The notes under the pieces were generated by a model that saw nothing but the letters and a program-made list of their open reading frames with translations, did not search any database and was not told where the DNA came from. Positions 33,301-44,630 of a stretch of DNA of 64,000 nt are shown one piece after another (within the stretch, counting starts at the first letter, position 1; every line of letters starts with the position of its first letter). The stretch is from Hofstenia miamia (taxonomy: Eukaryota > Xenacoelomorpha > Acoela > Hofsteniidae): NCBI GenBank assembly GCA_900660155.1, contig CABFPE010000167.1:1151854-1215853 (forward strand), written 5' to 3'. A program made the translations under genes and the position numbers.

Positions 33301-36300
33301 AATTTTTTTAATGAGGAATTCGTTTTTTGCTTATCATACCTAATGTTTCGATAATGATCCGGTCTAATGCCCATGGAGACAAAATCATTAGTTCTTGAGT
33401 AATAACAAGGAGTCATAAATGATGTCATTTATAGTCGTTTAAGTATTTTTGCAAATTTGATTTTTCTGAAATATTTGAGTATATTTCAACGAATTCATTA
33501 AGCTTTTTATTGTGTTTTTCACATACTAAATATATGCATAGTGATAGCTTATAGGGAACTCCTTCAAATGGGTATACACTGAAATCTAGAAGCCTGGTAA
33601 GAAAAATTGGGAGTAAATTTATCGCACAATCGAAACATTTTGCCTATATTGCTAAGACTGAATGTAATAAGATAAATATTTGCAAAAATAGCTCATCAGG
33701 AATGGTGCCCTCATAACTTTGTTAGTTACTGTAGCACAATTATATTACAAATTTAATGTAAAATTCACTAATATAATAATATTTATAAATGCTTGGTGCG
33801 CTCTACTTAAGACAATTAGGTATAATTTGAATAATATTTCTACATTTGAGGCTTTTTATTCTTTTTTGTAGTATTTTACAATATTAAGTTATGGGCTAAA
33901 TACAGGTACATTATTTGTAAATAAAAAATATTTAGGATCTTTAGTGAAATTTTACCATTTTGAACCAATAGCATATTGTTTTTTCAATATTTACCGCATA
34001 AGAATCTATTTGACACAACAATAAACTATCTTAGTAGTTAATTGCTTTAAGTTATTCTTACATTAATCCTGTCATTATATAAATATTAAAGCGAGAATAC
34101 TACAATTCGTACAAATTTTAACACATTCGCGTTCAGTATAAATAGCATAAGAAAGTTTTCATACAAAAAGTTCATACATTTTCTCTCTAAGATTCAATTA
34201 TATGTATTGATTTTCGCATTATGCAAAAGCTTCAAGGTTCAATCTAGTTTCTGAAAAAGCTAATCGATGCAGCAAATTATTGAATTAAGTTGAACAATTC
34301 CTTAACGAAAGAATATCAATCACTTAGCTTGACTCAATCTGTAGACCTTCACTCGTTTCTGCTGCAAGCAGGCAAAAGACAGAGCAATTATTCGCGACTA
34401 TTATATCGCTTTATTTCTAACAAGTTTTTTTCTAATTTCGAATACAACATTGACAAATTTGTAAACTCATCATAATCTTCTACTTTCTAAGGTGAAGGAA
34501 AACCTATAGTCTTAATTTATTGAAAAATAGACCTGTTAAACTTTTACAGAAGATATAGGATATTTACATTACTTACATTTCAGTTAGCGATATCGATTCC
34601 AAAGAAAGCGACACATATACAAAAAATTGTATATGCGCTTAGATAGCTGCAGCTTAAATTAATTCAATTTATGCGCAATGCATTGTATATTTCCTTAATA
34701 CAATGGGGCAAGTAGCTATATGCTGCACATGCAAAAATTGACATTGTAATTTGAGTCACATCTTTTGAAATGCTTCTGGATATTTTCTCAATGAAAAAAA
34801 GATCTATTATTGTTCATTCAAAGATAATCTTTGCATGCTTATATACGCTATTTACAAACTTCACAAATTAGTAATATGCATCTAATGACGCCTTAATAGT
34901 CATGAACTCAATTAATTTGAGTTTATGCCATTTCCAGGTCTTTCAATCCAAATATAAATAGAAATTCTCATTTCAAACGCTTAATGAATATTGTCCCATA
35001 CCTCTTAGCAAATTTCTCGAGGATCTCAGAAATTTACAACTCTCCAAGATCCAAGAAAAATAAACATATTTGTCGTAGTCATATCTTGGAAGGTCATCAT
35101 CAGTTTATTGAAGTTATCTTTCTTTTAAGCAAATAATGGGTCGAGGAGTTATACATTAATTCATTTGGTTAAACTATATTTTTCCAGAAATGGCCAATTC
35201 ATGCTTGTCAATTTGGAATGCAAAATGTCTTAACGAACAGAGGATTGCAATGTGTTTACTTTTTGAGTAAAAGCATAAGCAAAAATCTATGACTATATTT
35301 CCTACTAAAAACCTTAGAGCAACTGCTAATTCTAATGTTTAAATCCGTGCTCCAGTTTTCTGTTTGATGGCTTATGTATCTTACAGAAATATAATCGTGG
35401 TTTTTCTTTATCAGAGCTTAATGGAGAAAATGATTGGCATTCAAATCAGTAATTTGAAGTTTATTACCATCATACAAATATGAGCAGCCAAACTACATAT
35501 CTCTTAATGCAAGAAACACTAAAAGTCTTGGAGATACACTCTAAATTGATACTAGATTTCTAGAAGCAAAATATACAGCAATCTGAATGAAATTCCATTG
35601 TTCAATCTGTGGCTGTTGGGGTGCAACTTTGTAAAATTGAAGTAGTTGAAACCATATATTTCTAGCCTTTTGCCTAAATGAGTTTCTTTTTTAGAAAGCA
35701 CGAACATGGTTGAAATTTAAAATAATTTATGTAAAAGTTTGGAATTTCTTACATAAGTAAAAGTATGTTTGTCTTCTATCTTAGAACACTTAAAACCCAA
35801 AGATTGTGGTACGTTTGAAAAAGTTTGGAATGACACTAAAAATTGACAATTGACATTTTTAGTCGTTTTTGCAGGCGTTGTGATCTTGGAATAGAATTAC
35901 TATTTGCAAGAGAAAAGCATTTTTTGTACAAAATAAAATGTTTTATTTTAAGCAAAATTCGAAAGTGAGCGCTACAAGAAATTATTAAATGAAATTGTGA
36001 AATTGTACACAATGCGAGCGTGTTATTAATTACGTCATAATCATAAAAATCAATTGCTTAGTGCATAATCCGATTATATATCGTATGCATCTGTCCTTAA
36101 CAACCAAAATAAAATTTGGTAAAAATATGATTCTTAAAGCAAAGCAAATGATTGCATTTTAGTATTAATTCAATTTTAATGTTGCACCTGAATTATATAA
36201 ATATAGTCTACCTTGAAGGCCATGGGCCTCAACTATGGTAAAGCCTCTAAGTCACTATATTGTATGACCTCTCCTGTTTCAAAACCTCGGCGCGGCCCAT

Positions 36301-36484
36301 GTCTCTCAGGGTCCCTGCGTCAATGATGATTAACAGCGATTAATATGTGAGTGTTGGGCTCAAAATTGTCATGCTATGGATTTCAATATACTAGTAAAAT
36401 TGAAATAAGTCAAAACAATTTAGACATGCTTTCATGCATACAATGCTTACATCTTGTTCGTATTATAAATATCTAATTCCACAT

Positions 36485-36526
<42 letters not shown>

Positions 36527-37352
36527 TANNNNNNNNNNNNNNNNNNNNNNNNNNNNNNNNNNNNNNNNNNNNNNNNNNNNNNNNNNNNNNNNNNNNNNNN
36601 NNNNNNNNNNNNNNNNNNNNNNNNNNNNNNNNNNNNNNNNNNNNNNNNNNNNNNNNNNNNNNNNNNNNNNNNNNNNNNNNNNNNNNNNNNNNNNNNNNNN
36701 NNNNNNNNNNNNNNNNNNNNNNNNNNNNNNNNNNNNNNNNNNNNNNNNNNNNNNNNNNNNNNNNNNNNNNNNNNNNNNNNNNNNNNNNNNNNNNNATATA
36801 TATATATATATATATATATACAGTATATATATATATATATATATATATACAGTATATATATATAAGAGAAGAAAGAGAAAAAGATCTGTATTTACATTTT
36901 CGGAAGAGGAAGTTTAAAATAATTGCTTAGCTTAGCAGAAAAACTATGAGCTGATTGTTGAACAGCGTGTATTCTGTGGAACATGTTTTCCCGCAATAAT
37001 TATAAATGTATGACGAAATTGCAAGAACTTTGATAAGGATGGTTCCAGCATGACAACGCATCCTGCTACACTGTGGTACCCACTATGCAGCTTTTTCAAA
37101 GATCCTTCGGAAACCGCATCATATCTCGGGGGTTGTGGCCTGCTCGGCCACATAAGTTGATTTTATATATATATATATATATATATATTTAAGTGAATTT
37201 AATGAAATAATTCAAATAAAAGTAATTTTATGTCTTAGATATTTATATATTTATTTTAGGATTCGGTTAAGAAATCTGCTCCTAAGTTTTCATTTGGTAT
37301 CAGACACAGCCAATACATCACTCCTCTTATAATACCTGTTGAAGACTGTTAA
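30369..37352 (+). CDS. ODF3: ODF3/CIMAP1-like sperm-tail protein, five exons, complete
   Basis: Encodes a 251-residue outer-dense-fibre/ciliary microtubule-associated protein with STPGR (Shippo) repeats. Exons: 30369-30666, 31065-31166, 32107-32228, 32435-32575, 37260-37352. All introns are GT-AG and phases agree (1, 1, 0, 0). The length is close to human ODF3 (about 254). Exon 1 starts MTAEFQRTLPRQPV and has YRGPGPIYPIP, PAYSFGIR, SPGPKYWIPK, PSYSLSGRHQ. Exon 2 has PGDKYNVAPSD and AYSMGSRTK. Exon 3 has AYSIPTAIGG and SYGLQSRPNVGSFSEDLKK. Exon 4 has TPGPGSYNVPES, PLYSMCGR, PAPGAHDVK. Exon 5 has FSFGIRHSQYITPLIIP then a stop. The order PGPxxY alternating with YS(M/L/F)xxR is the family signature. 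No disabling change is visible. The family is known from sperm tails and motile cilia, where it associates with microtubules; expression here is inferred. Neighbours are transposon remnants. Confidence 0.92.
32305..32342. repeat. TA microsatellite in ODF3 intron 3
   Basis: A TATATATA run of about 20 bases within AT-only sequence between exons 3 and 4. Confidence 0.9.
36488..36865. repeat. TA microsatellite with internal gap
   Basis: TA repeats at 36491-36523 and 36796-36865, the latter with interruptions reading CAGTATATA. The N run at 36529-36795 lies inside the array, so it is a low-complexity assembly failure. Confidence 0.9.
36529..36795. other. Assembly gap, 267 N
   Basis: N run within a TA microsatellite in intron 4 of the ODF3-like gene. 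Confidence 0.99.
36990..37155 (+). pseudogene. Mariner-like transposase scrap in ODF3 intron
   Basis: Plus strand reads WFQHDNASCYTVVPTMQLFQ then RSFGNRIISRGLWPARPHK. It matches the WFQQDGA..HTA...M.LL...F..R(V/I)ISR segment, with the second catalytic Asp, of an IS630/mariner-like group common in invertebrates. It is a different group from the D34D mariner at the window start. About 55 residues remain, lying between two TA arrays. Confidence 0.65.
37165..37190. repeat. TA microsatellite
   Basis: A pure TA run of about 24 bases directly right of the mariner-like scrap and 70 bases before ODF3 exon 5. Confidence 0.9.
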
Positions 37353-38538
37353 TATATTAAGTTGTAAAATAATTGATTACACTCGACCGCTACTTACATT
37401 TTCAATGAGTTTCATTTTCAAAGTAGTGTAAATAAAGTCTTCTTCCCTTAGTTTTATATTGATAAAATTAACTAAATTACTCTCATGCAGAATCACCAGC
37501 GTAGCATATGTTTGCTTTTTAAATTTATAATTTATTTCATGCATACAAAAATACACATTAAATAAGGTATTTAAATAAACAGACAAATTCATTATTTTTC
37601 ATTGGCCAAAGTTTATGTAGTTCTTAGATGAAGCATGAATATAAAATAGAAAGTGGTTTAAAATTCAAACACTAAACCTTCAACAGTGGATAACTCTTTA
37701 GATCGACAAAAATTCTGATGCATTGGGTATTTTAACAGGCAGCCGCCAATATTAACTAAGTACTTCTCAGGATGGGCCTTTGTTTTTTGCAATAATTAGT
37801 ATTGTAAGATATGAATAACACCAAGGATAAATTTCTTTAACGCTTATCAAAATTTTACTACAAATTGTAGTCATTAAAAATAATTAATCATTAAATTCAA
37901 GAAATTATAGTATTTCATGGATATTTATGCCATGCTACCCAGTTACCATGGGCGGTCCGTCATTATCATCGCAGCAATCGGCGATTACCTTGCAATGTGT
38001 ACAAAGGTTTTATATATGGTGCATTCTTTAATCTAATTCTAATAACAGATTGTAAGGATATTCGAAAACTGAATTAACTGTTGTAATTGTAACCTAAAGT
38101 TTAGTTGCTAAACACAGCACAGTGGCGTTGGGCACCAAAAAATGTAGGCCAATTTTAATTCTTGTAACTGTTTAAAAAATTTATGTAAGAAAAATAAATT
38201 AGTTCCCACGCAGCAGTTAAATAAGTTTTCTTTACAAATGTAAATGGAAATGTAGAAACTTTAGGGCGAATTGGCCTCATTTCGATTTACAAGCCACAAA
38301 AATTACTTTTCTGACAATGAAAAAGAAAATTGAGGGGCAATCCTGCTATAGAGCCAGTGGCGTACCCAGGGGGGACATGTTGGAATGCCCCCCGTCATGT
38401 TTCCAAATTTAATTTTGACTGGATAAATCAAAAAATTTTCGTAAAAAATGGAAAAATTTAAAATCGAGGATCGTGAAATGCATTTTTTACAGTCTATTTT
38501 CTCAATATTTTCAAATATTTTCTCGGGGCTTCGCCCCA
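37353..38538. other. ODF3 downstream region and a GTGGCGTACCCAGGGGGG repeat
   Basis: Includes the presumed 3' UTR of the ODF3-like gene. From about 38352 a sequence beginning AGTGGCGTACCCAGGGGGG resembles the end motif of widespread animal MITE-type repeats, and TCTCGGGGCTTCGCCCC near 38520 is a small GC hairpin. No gene is recognised. Confidence 0.45.
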
Positions 38539-39389
38539 GACACTGGAAATAATTTATTGAAATATATTTCAACCAAAAATAAATTATTTTTATTTTAAGA
38601 ACAAAAAATAAATAATTGCAATTATTATTTTTTTGCAATTATTTTCAAAATTACAGCACACAAGATATAAACATTATTCAATGGTTTTCAACAGTTACTC
38701 AGCAGTTTCTTTATTGATAACCAAATCCAGCACTGAGGAATCCCAAAATCGCCTGTTAACCTTCAAGAACATGACGATTTCCAAATGCATGGGTGTCATG
38801 TTTTTGCGATGTGGGCTCATGATTGGTGGGTTGAACTGAACAGACGCTCGACCAGGTTGGAAGTTGACGGTAATATGGTTTAAAAGGTTTGCATACCTTG
38901 TATTCGAGCGTTGTTTGCGTTTACGGCCCCACTTGCCAACATACTCCCTTTTTTCAACTTCCGTAAAATAATGCTCAACGATCTGCTTATTCATTCGTGG
39001 AGGCATATTGATATGCTAGCACTCAAATTGTAAGTCACAATGCTATACACAATGCAGAACTGAATATTTCTAGTTGCGCCTGATTGGTTGGTTGTTTGCA
39101 ATGCTGACGATGCAGTTTGCACAGCCGCCGCAGGTTGACCGCTAATGCACTGAATAACGTGAGAGCTAGCAATGAGCCTTGTCTGTAAACAAATAAATTG
39201 TGCCTCAGCGATAAAAATGCCAAATTCCCAGGCAGGCAAAAGAACCATATATTCAGTGACAGAAAAGCACAATTATTTTGAAATTATTTTTTCCCAAAAA
39301 TAAATTATTTTTATTTTCTGTTGGTAAAATAAATTATTTCAATATTATGTTTTGAAATTATTTCAATAAAATTATTTATTTCCAGTGTC
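38539..39389 (-). mobile_element. Internally deleted hAT element
   Basis: The ends are GACACTGGAAATAA (38539) and TTATTTCCAGTGTC (39376-39389), a 14-bp perfect inverted repeat that extends imperfectly inwards. The CACTGG-type terminus and the encoded BED and hATC pieces point to the hAT superfamily. At 851 bp it is far shorter than an autonomous hAT, and the middle of the transposase is absent. An 8-bp target duplication is not clear. A second copy of most of it at 39530-40388 is an assembly duplicate. Confidence 0.75.
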
Positions 39390-40388
39390 CGGGTGCGCCA
39401 CGAACAATTTTTATTGTCCAATTTTTGTTGGACCGAACGGACAACTTTTGTCGCCAACTTTAGTTGGACCGAACGAACAGCTTTAGTCTAGATAATTACT
39501 CCCGATTTTAGTAATGGAAGAGGGGTGCNCATTATTCAATGGTTTTCAACAGTTACTCAGCAGTTTCTTTATTGATAACCAAATCCAGCACTGAGGAATC
39601 CCAAAATCGCCTGTTAACCTTCAAGAACATGACGATTTCCAAATGCATGGGTGTCATGTTTTTGCGATGTGGGCTCATGATTGGTGGGTTGAACTGAACA
39701 GACGCTCGACCAGGTTGGAAGTTGACGGTAATATGGTTTAAAAGGTTTGCATACCTTGTATTCGAGCGTTGTTTGCGTTTACGGCCCCACTTGCCAACAT
39801 ACTCCCTTTTTTCAACTTCCGTAAAATAATGCTCAACGATCTGCTTATTCATTCGTGGAGGCATATTGATATGCTAGCACTCAAATTGTAAGTCACAATG
39901 CTATACACAATGCAGAACTGAATATTTCTAGTTGCGCCTGATTGGTTGGTTGTTTGCAATGCTGACGATGCAGTTTGCACAGCCGCCGCAGGTTGACCGC
40001 TAATGCACTGAATANAACGTGAGAGCTAGCAATGAGCCTTGTCTGTAAACAAATAAATTGTGCCTCAGCGATAAAAATGCCAAATTCCCAGGCAGGCAAA
40101 AGAACCATATATTCAGTGACAGAAAAGCACAATTATTTTGAAATTATTTTTTCCCAAAAATAAATTATTTTTATTTTCTGTTGGTAAAATAAATTATTTC
40201 AATATTATGTTTTGAAATTATTTCAATAAAATTATTTATTTCCAGTGTCCGGGTGCGCCACGAACAATTTTTATTGTCCAATTTTTGTTGGACCGAACGG
40301 ACAACTTTTGTCGCCAACTTTAGTTGGACCGAACGAACAGCTTTAGTCTAGATAATTACTCCCGATTTTAGTAATGGAAGAGGGGTGC
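38672..40388. repeat. Exact direct duplication around single N (38672-39528 and 39530-40388)
   Basis: The two copies are 857 and 859 bases, identical as far as I can read except for two extra bases including an N at 40015. The single N at 39529 sits exactly between them. The identity and the N make this an unmerged contig overlap. Confidence 0.9.
38695..39006 (-). CDS. BED-to-hATC fusion ORF from a deleted hAT transposase
   Basis: An intact 103-codon frame within the deleted hAT element. The N-terminal half (EHYFTEVEKREYVGKWGRKR, then NTRYANLLNHI) fits the DNA-binding BED finger region, although its cysteines are not evident. The C-terminal third (PMHLEIVMFLKVNRRFWD, DLVINKETAE) fits the hATC dimerisation domain, normally 400 or more residues downstream. 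The catalytic RNase-H fold is missing. The frame has no stop, which could be chance at this length or could mean selection. The same ORF appears at 39553-39864 in the duplicated assembly segment. Confidence 0.65.
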   Translation of the reverse strand: MPPRMNKQIVEHYFTEVEKREYVGKWGRKRKQRSNTRYANLLNHITVNFQPGRASVQFNPPIMSPHRKNMTPMHLEIVMFLKVNRRFWDSSVLDLVINKETAE

Positions 40389-40450
40389 TACACGAACGAT
40401 TTTCGTTGCCAACAATAATCGGCGACAAAAGTTGTTCGTGTAGCATGGGC
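40250..40450. mobile_element. About 200-bp MITE with hairpin right end
   Basis: It begins CGGGTGCGCCACGAACAA and ends GTTCGTGTAGCATGGGC, weakly matched inverted ends. Inside, GTTGGACCGAACG and ACAACTTTTGTCGCC motifs recur. It separates the deleted hAT from an RT scrap that it seems to interrupt. The left part also appears at 39390-39528 through the assembly duplication. Confidence 0.5.
40386..40445. other. 60-base inverted repeat (hairpin)
   Basis: The 25-base arms TGCTACACGAACGATTTTCG(TTGCC) and its near reverse complement are separated by 10 bases. About 21 of 25 positions pair. It is the most stable-looking palindrome I noticed in the window, and it forms the right end of the small MITE. 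Confidence 0.8.
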
Positions 40451-40560
40451 TTAAGTGACCCCTGTGGTGTTCCAACTTTCATGACATATGGTGGAGAAAA
40501 CGTATGGTCATCTAGTTTAATGACTTGTTTACGATCTTGAAAATAATTGTACACCCACTG
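40446..40560 (-). pseudogene. LINE reverse-transcriptase scrap
   Basis: The minus frame reads YNYFQDRKQVIKLDDHTF then PPYVMKVGTPQGSL, the segment before and at RT motif B (Y..DR.Q.V......GVPQGS.L). It stops where the MITE begins. Only about 38 residues remain. Confidence 0.75.
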
Positions 40561-41040
40561 CGCTCACCTTAGAAAAGAGAGACCTAACACTAGCACAGGC
40601 AAACAAACACATATTCTGGACAGTCAACTCAGAACAAAAAATCAAAGTTGCAGTGGGGCAAAATAAGTACAAGTTCAAGTCCCTAACTTCAATGACTTCA
40701 AGTGATACTCTGTTCAAGGGAATTAAGCTGAGTGACTTCAATTCCAAAACTGGATATGCATCATTCGATCACATGCAATTTGTACAGTCATTGATTAATA
40801 ACATTGAAACTCGCCTTGCAGATAGTCCAGGGGATTCAGACTTGATAGAGCAGATGAATGTTCCTGATCCGTGGGTTGAAGGAGAGCAGAAACTATCCAA
40901 GCTCGAATTACGATTTGCGCTCAATGCATTCAGAACATCGTTATCAAGGTTATTCCGATTAGCTCATCAGAGACTGAAAGAGGGTTCATTATAATGAATT
41001 TTGACTTGAGTCATGTGAAAAAGCTTTTTGTTTAGCTTTT
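40561..41040 (+). pseudogene. hAT transposase C-terminal fragment (ZNF862/KIAA1958-like type)
   Basis: Plus strand reads LEKRDLTLAQANKHIFWTVN, FKGIKLSDFN, FDHMQFVQSLINNIETRLAD and MNVPDPWVE. A frame change then leads into KVIPISSSETERGFIIMN, the hATC motif (IP.SS...ERGFS.MN). The last Ser of the motif is Ile here. The fragment is different from the short hAT at 38.5 kb. At least one frameshift lies near 40940. Confidence 0.7.
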
Positions 41041-41059
41041 CAATTATAATAATTTTTCT

Positions 41060-44000
41060 TATCTTGATGACGTTATTAATGAACTAAAATTATCAGATAA
41101 GTTAAATATGAATATGAAGATATTGTTTGTGGTATAAAGTCCAAATTCATCAAATGCGTAATAAATCAATGTGAAAATGTACAACTGAGTAATACTATTA
41201 CTCCAAATCAAAGAATGTGTACCTTCGAAAATATTTAAGCTAAAATTAGTTATTTCGAGTAATAATTTAAAAAATGATGATGGTACTTTAAATGAAAAAG
41301 AATGCAAAAAAAATATTCCAAATGTTGAGAAGTCAATTAAAAATTTGGGAACAAACAGGCCAAATATAGAACAATTGAAATTAAATGACAAAAATGATAT
41401 TATCTTACTTTGTAAAATTGATGAAGATGCAAATATAACAGAAAGAGCACTTGGTAAATTGAGGAACATAAGCATAAAAAAATCGTTCAAACTTATGCTA
41501 AAAATCAAGATTACTAATATAGCTTTATATGAAAACGTAGCTATTTTTAAGGAATTTAAGTCTAAATTATTTGCTGATAATGAAAATATTTTCAAGGATT
41601 TTGAAATGGATCATTGTGAATTAATATACAGTAATATTAACAGTTATGGCAAGTGTAAAAAATAATAATGAAGGTTTCAGCAAAATTGAGACATGTGCGG
41701 ATTGGAAAAAAATTAAAGCTTGGTTTTGGAATTTTTTATACTTTTGATCATTATTATGTCAGGAAATGTAGTAATTGTGGTGAATTTAGTCATTCTACAA
41801 ATGTATGTTCAATGAAAACATCTAACTGTATGTACTGCATGGATAATCACAACTATAAGAATTGCCCAGTTAAAAATGTTAAGGAAATGCATCAACTGCA
41901 AAAATTCAATTATATTTAAGAAATCATATAACCATAACGCATTTAGCAAAGAGTGTCCAATTTATAAAAATCAAAGTTGTTAACTCTTTTGAAGACTAAT
42001 CATGAATTGTAATAAAGTTGCATACGAAAATATTATACCCTGCAACAAAGTAAATGAAAAAATTGTAACTAAGCAAAATAAATTTAAATGTGTAAATACG
42101 AATTTCCAGAGTATTATGAATAAAGTTGATACATTTTACGATCTAATTCAGAATTTTGATGTCTAATTAAAAAGGTTAAAGGACAAATTTTCTATCTTTT
42201 GAAAAAATAGAAGACAAGCTTTAAAACATAAAACCATAACTGATGGTGTTTTGCTAAATATACCACCCAAATTCAAACCAATAATCAGAGATTAATTTTC
42301 TGAAGATGATTCTGAATTTGAGAGTCCATGGGTTCAACTTAATATATGTTGGAGTCTGTTATTTGATCAATTTAAGTTATTGTAGTAAGAAACAATCATT
42401 TCAAGCTTTTGCAGAAAACTTATACAATGAAATTTGCATTGCAAATCAAACAATAAACTTGGTTATTATGATGGGTGATTATAACCAAAATTATTTATGT
42501 GAAATTGAAAAAAAGAAAATTAACGATTTTATTGATGTCCTAAATATGGAAGTTCTAAATAAAAATTACCAATGCATACCAAATTTGTAAAGTCTTATTT
42601 GATTGATTATATCGTTACTGACATCTCAAATATTAAAATATATGAGGTTTCTGTTACATTTTCATATCAGACCACTTACAGTGCAATATTTAAAATAATA
42701 TAAATAATCAAACAGATTCACAGTTATATCGCACTAAAAGATTATATTCAAAGACCTTAACAACAATAATTTTTAAAAGAATTGATCATTTTAAACTGGA
42801 ATGATTATTACTTTGTACAACAGTGGATAAAAAATAGATGTTTACAATCGATAATTTAACAAGTATTTATCAAAAGCTTTTTCCCATTACAAAGATTTAA
42901 AAACACAATGTAAAGAATGGTAACAAAACGTGGAAGATATGGATATCTAAAGAAATAAAAGAATGGGTTAGAAAAAAGAAGAAGGCATATGCCCTTTTTA
43001 TCAAAATATAACGAAAGCCAACTATCATCATTATATAACATTAAGAAAAAAAACCTCAACAAAAATGCAATTTTGATCTAAAAATATTTTTTCAAAAATC
43101 TTTTAATGATAAAAACTCTGTTAAACAAAAACGGTAATTCATTTCGAATTTTTAAATTTTGAAAAAGAAAATGGAATGTCTTATATAGTAAATGATAATG
43201 GTGAATGTATTACAAATGATAAAGAAATCAGTAATATTTTAAATGGAAGATTTGTGAAACTAGGAATGAATGACAACCTAAATACAAAGTTTTAACATTT
43301 CTATCATAAGCATCGCAATATTAGAAAAATGATGATCCCTATACACCAAGATTTACAACCTTAGTAGAATTTTACAAAGAAACAAAGAACATTTATTGGA
43401 ACAAAGCGAAAGGTCATTGTGAATTTCCTCCTTGGTTGTTGAAAGGAGCCTTTGGTATTTTATTGAGACCTTTATGTGACTTATTTAATCAATGCTTGGC
43501 AGAATCAACTTACCCTGATTACTTAAAAATTGCTAAAGTTACACCAATATATAAGAAAGGAAGAAAAGATCTTGCAGAAAATTCCCGAACAATTTCAGTA
43601 TTAACAGTAATTAATAAAATATTTGAAAAATTATTATTGAACTAAATTAATCTACATGTGAAACAAAATGAATTAATATCAAAACATCAGTTTGGATTTC
43701 AAAAAGATACCTTTACAAATGATGCTTTACTTTATGTTGTTGAAGACTGGAGATCAAAATTAGAAAGGAATGAAAAAAAATATATAGCATCACTAGATAT
43801 TTCAAGGGAATTTAATTAAATTAATCATTCTATTTTATTGGAAAAGTTAAAGCTATTTAAGTAATAGATACCAGTATGTAATACTCAAAGAAGAAATATC
43901 AAGGTCATTAGAACTAAACCATGGAATACCGCAAGGATCAGTACTAGGTCCATTACTATTTAAGTTATTTGTAAATGATATGGACCAGCACATTAATAGT

Positions 44001-44630
44001 AATCATAAACAATTTGCAGATGATACTCTCATTTATTGTAATGATATTTTAACTATACAAGAAAATGTCGAAAAATTGCTATCCTTCTTTAATAATAATT
44101 TGTTAAAACTAAATGCTGAAAAAACTATATTTATAGAATAGAATATGGTAATTAAGAGTATAGGAAATGAATCAACATTAGAGAGTATTGAGATATGTAA
44201 CAACGTCATTCAGGAATCACCAAAAAAGAAATATTTTGGAGTAGTAATTGATAATAAATTGAATTTTGAATACGAGGTCAACAATATCATAATGAAAATG
44301 GTGTGTGGTATAAGATCAATTCAAAAATTGGAAAGTTTATACCAATAGAATTGAGGGTAATACTCCTTCGATCACTTGTTCTATCCCCTTTCTTATACTC
44401 ATCTTATTTATTTACAAACTTAAAGAAAAAAGCAAAATGGGGAATAAGCATAATTAGTAACAAAAATCAAAAAGAAATAATGTGTAAATACCATCTAAGA
44501 TCATTAGAAGCTCTTCAAAAAATTAGATGTTTATCGATATTTTGTAAAATAAAATCGAATATTTCTAATTATCTAAATCAAAGAACAATTACATTTGGTA
44601 CAACCAAGTAAAATAGAAAAGTAATGAAAA
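41060..44630 (+). mobile_element. Jockey/CR1-like LINE with ORF1 and ORF2, decayed
   Basis: A near full-length but broken LINE. ORF1 remnants: a 106-residue piece (41345-41665), then zinc knuckles at 41668-41919 with KCSNCGEFSHSTNVC and NCMYCMDNHNYKNCP. ORF2 endonuclease: NTNFQSIMNKVDTF (42098), GVCYLINLSYCSKK (42351) and LVIMMGDYNQNYL (42463). RT: PLCDLFNQCLAESTYPDYLK and VTPIYKKGRKDLAENS (43465-43590), HQFGFQKDTF (43687), SLDIS (43790), HGIPQGSVLGPLLF (43920) and QFADDTLIYCND (44010). C-terminal: KYFGVVIDNKLNFE (44230), then LRSLEALQKIRCLSIF. About ten stops or shifts. The FADD catalytic box is still present. A TA array follows at 44826. Confidence 0.85.

Larger units (their letters stand above)
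32576..37259 (+). other. Long fourth intron of the ODF3-like gene
   Basis: 4.7 kb between GTAAGG at 32576 and TTATTTTAG at 37251-37259. It is mostly anonymous AT-rich sequence, with a somewhat GC-richer patch at 36225-36340 of unknown nature. It also holds a 267-base gap inside a TA array and a mariner-like scrap (36990-37155). The other three introns are 0.2 to 0.9 kb. Confidence 0.7.

Noticed and set aside
36483-36917. 144-residue IYIYIY frame
   Set aside because: A translated TA microsatellite interrupted by an N run; not a gene.
41059-41595. 178-residue minus-strand frame
   Set aside because: It is the reverse of the LINE ORF1 region at 41-41.7 kb; composition is Phe/Leu/Ser-rich without motifs.
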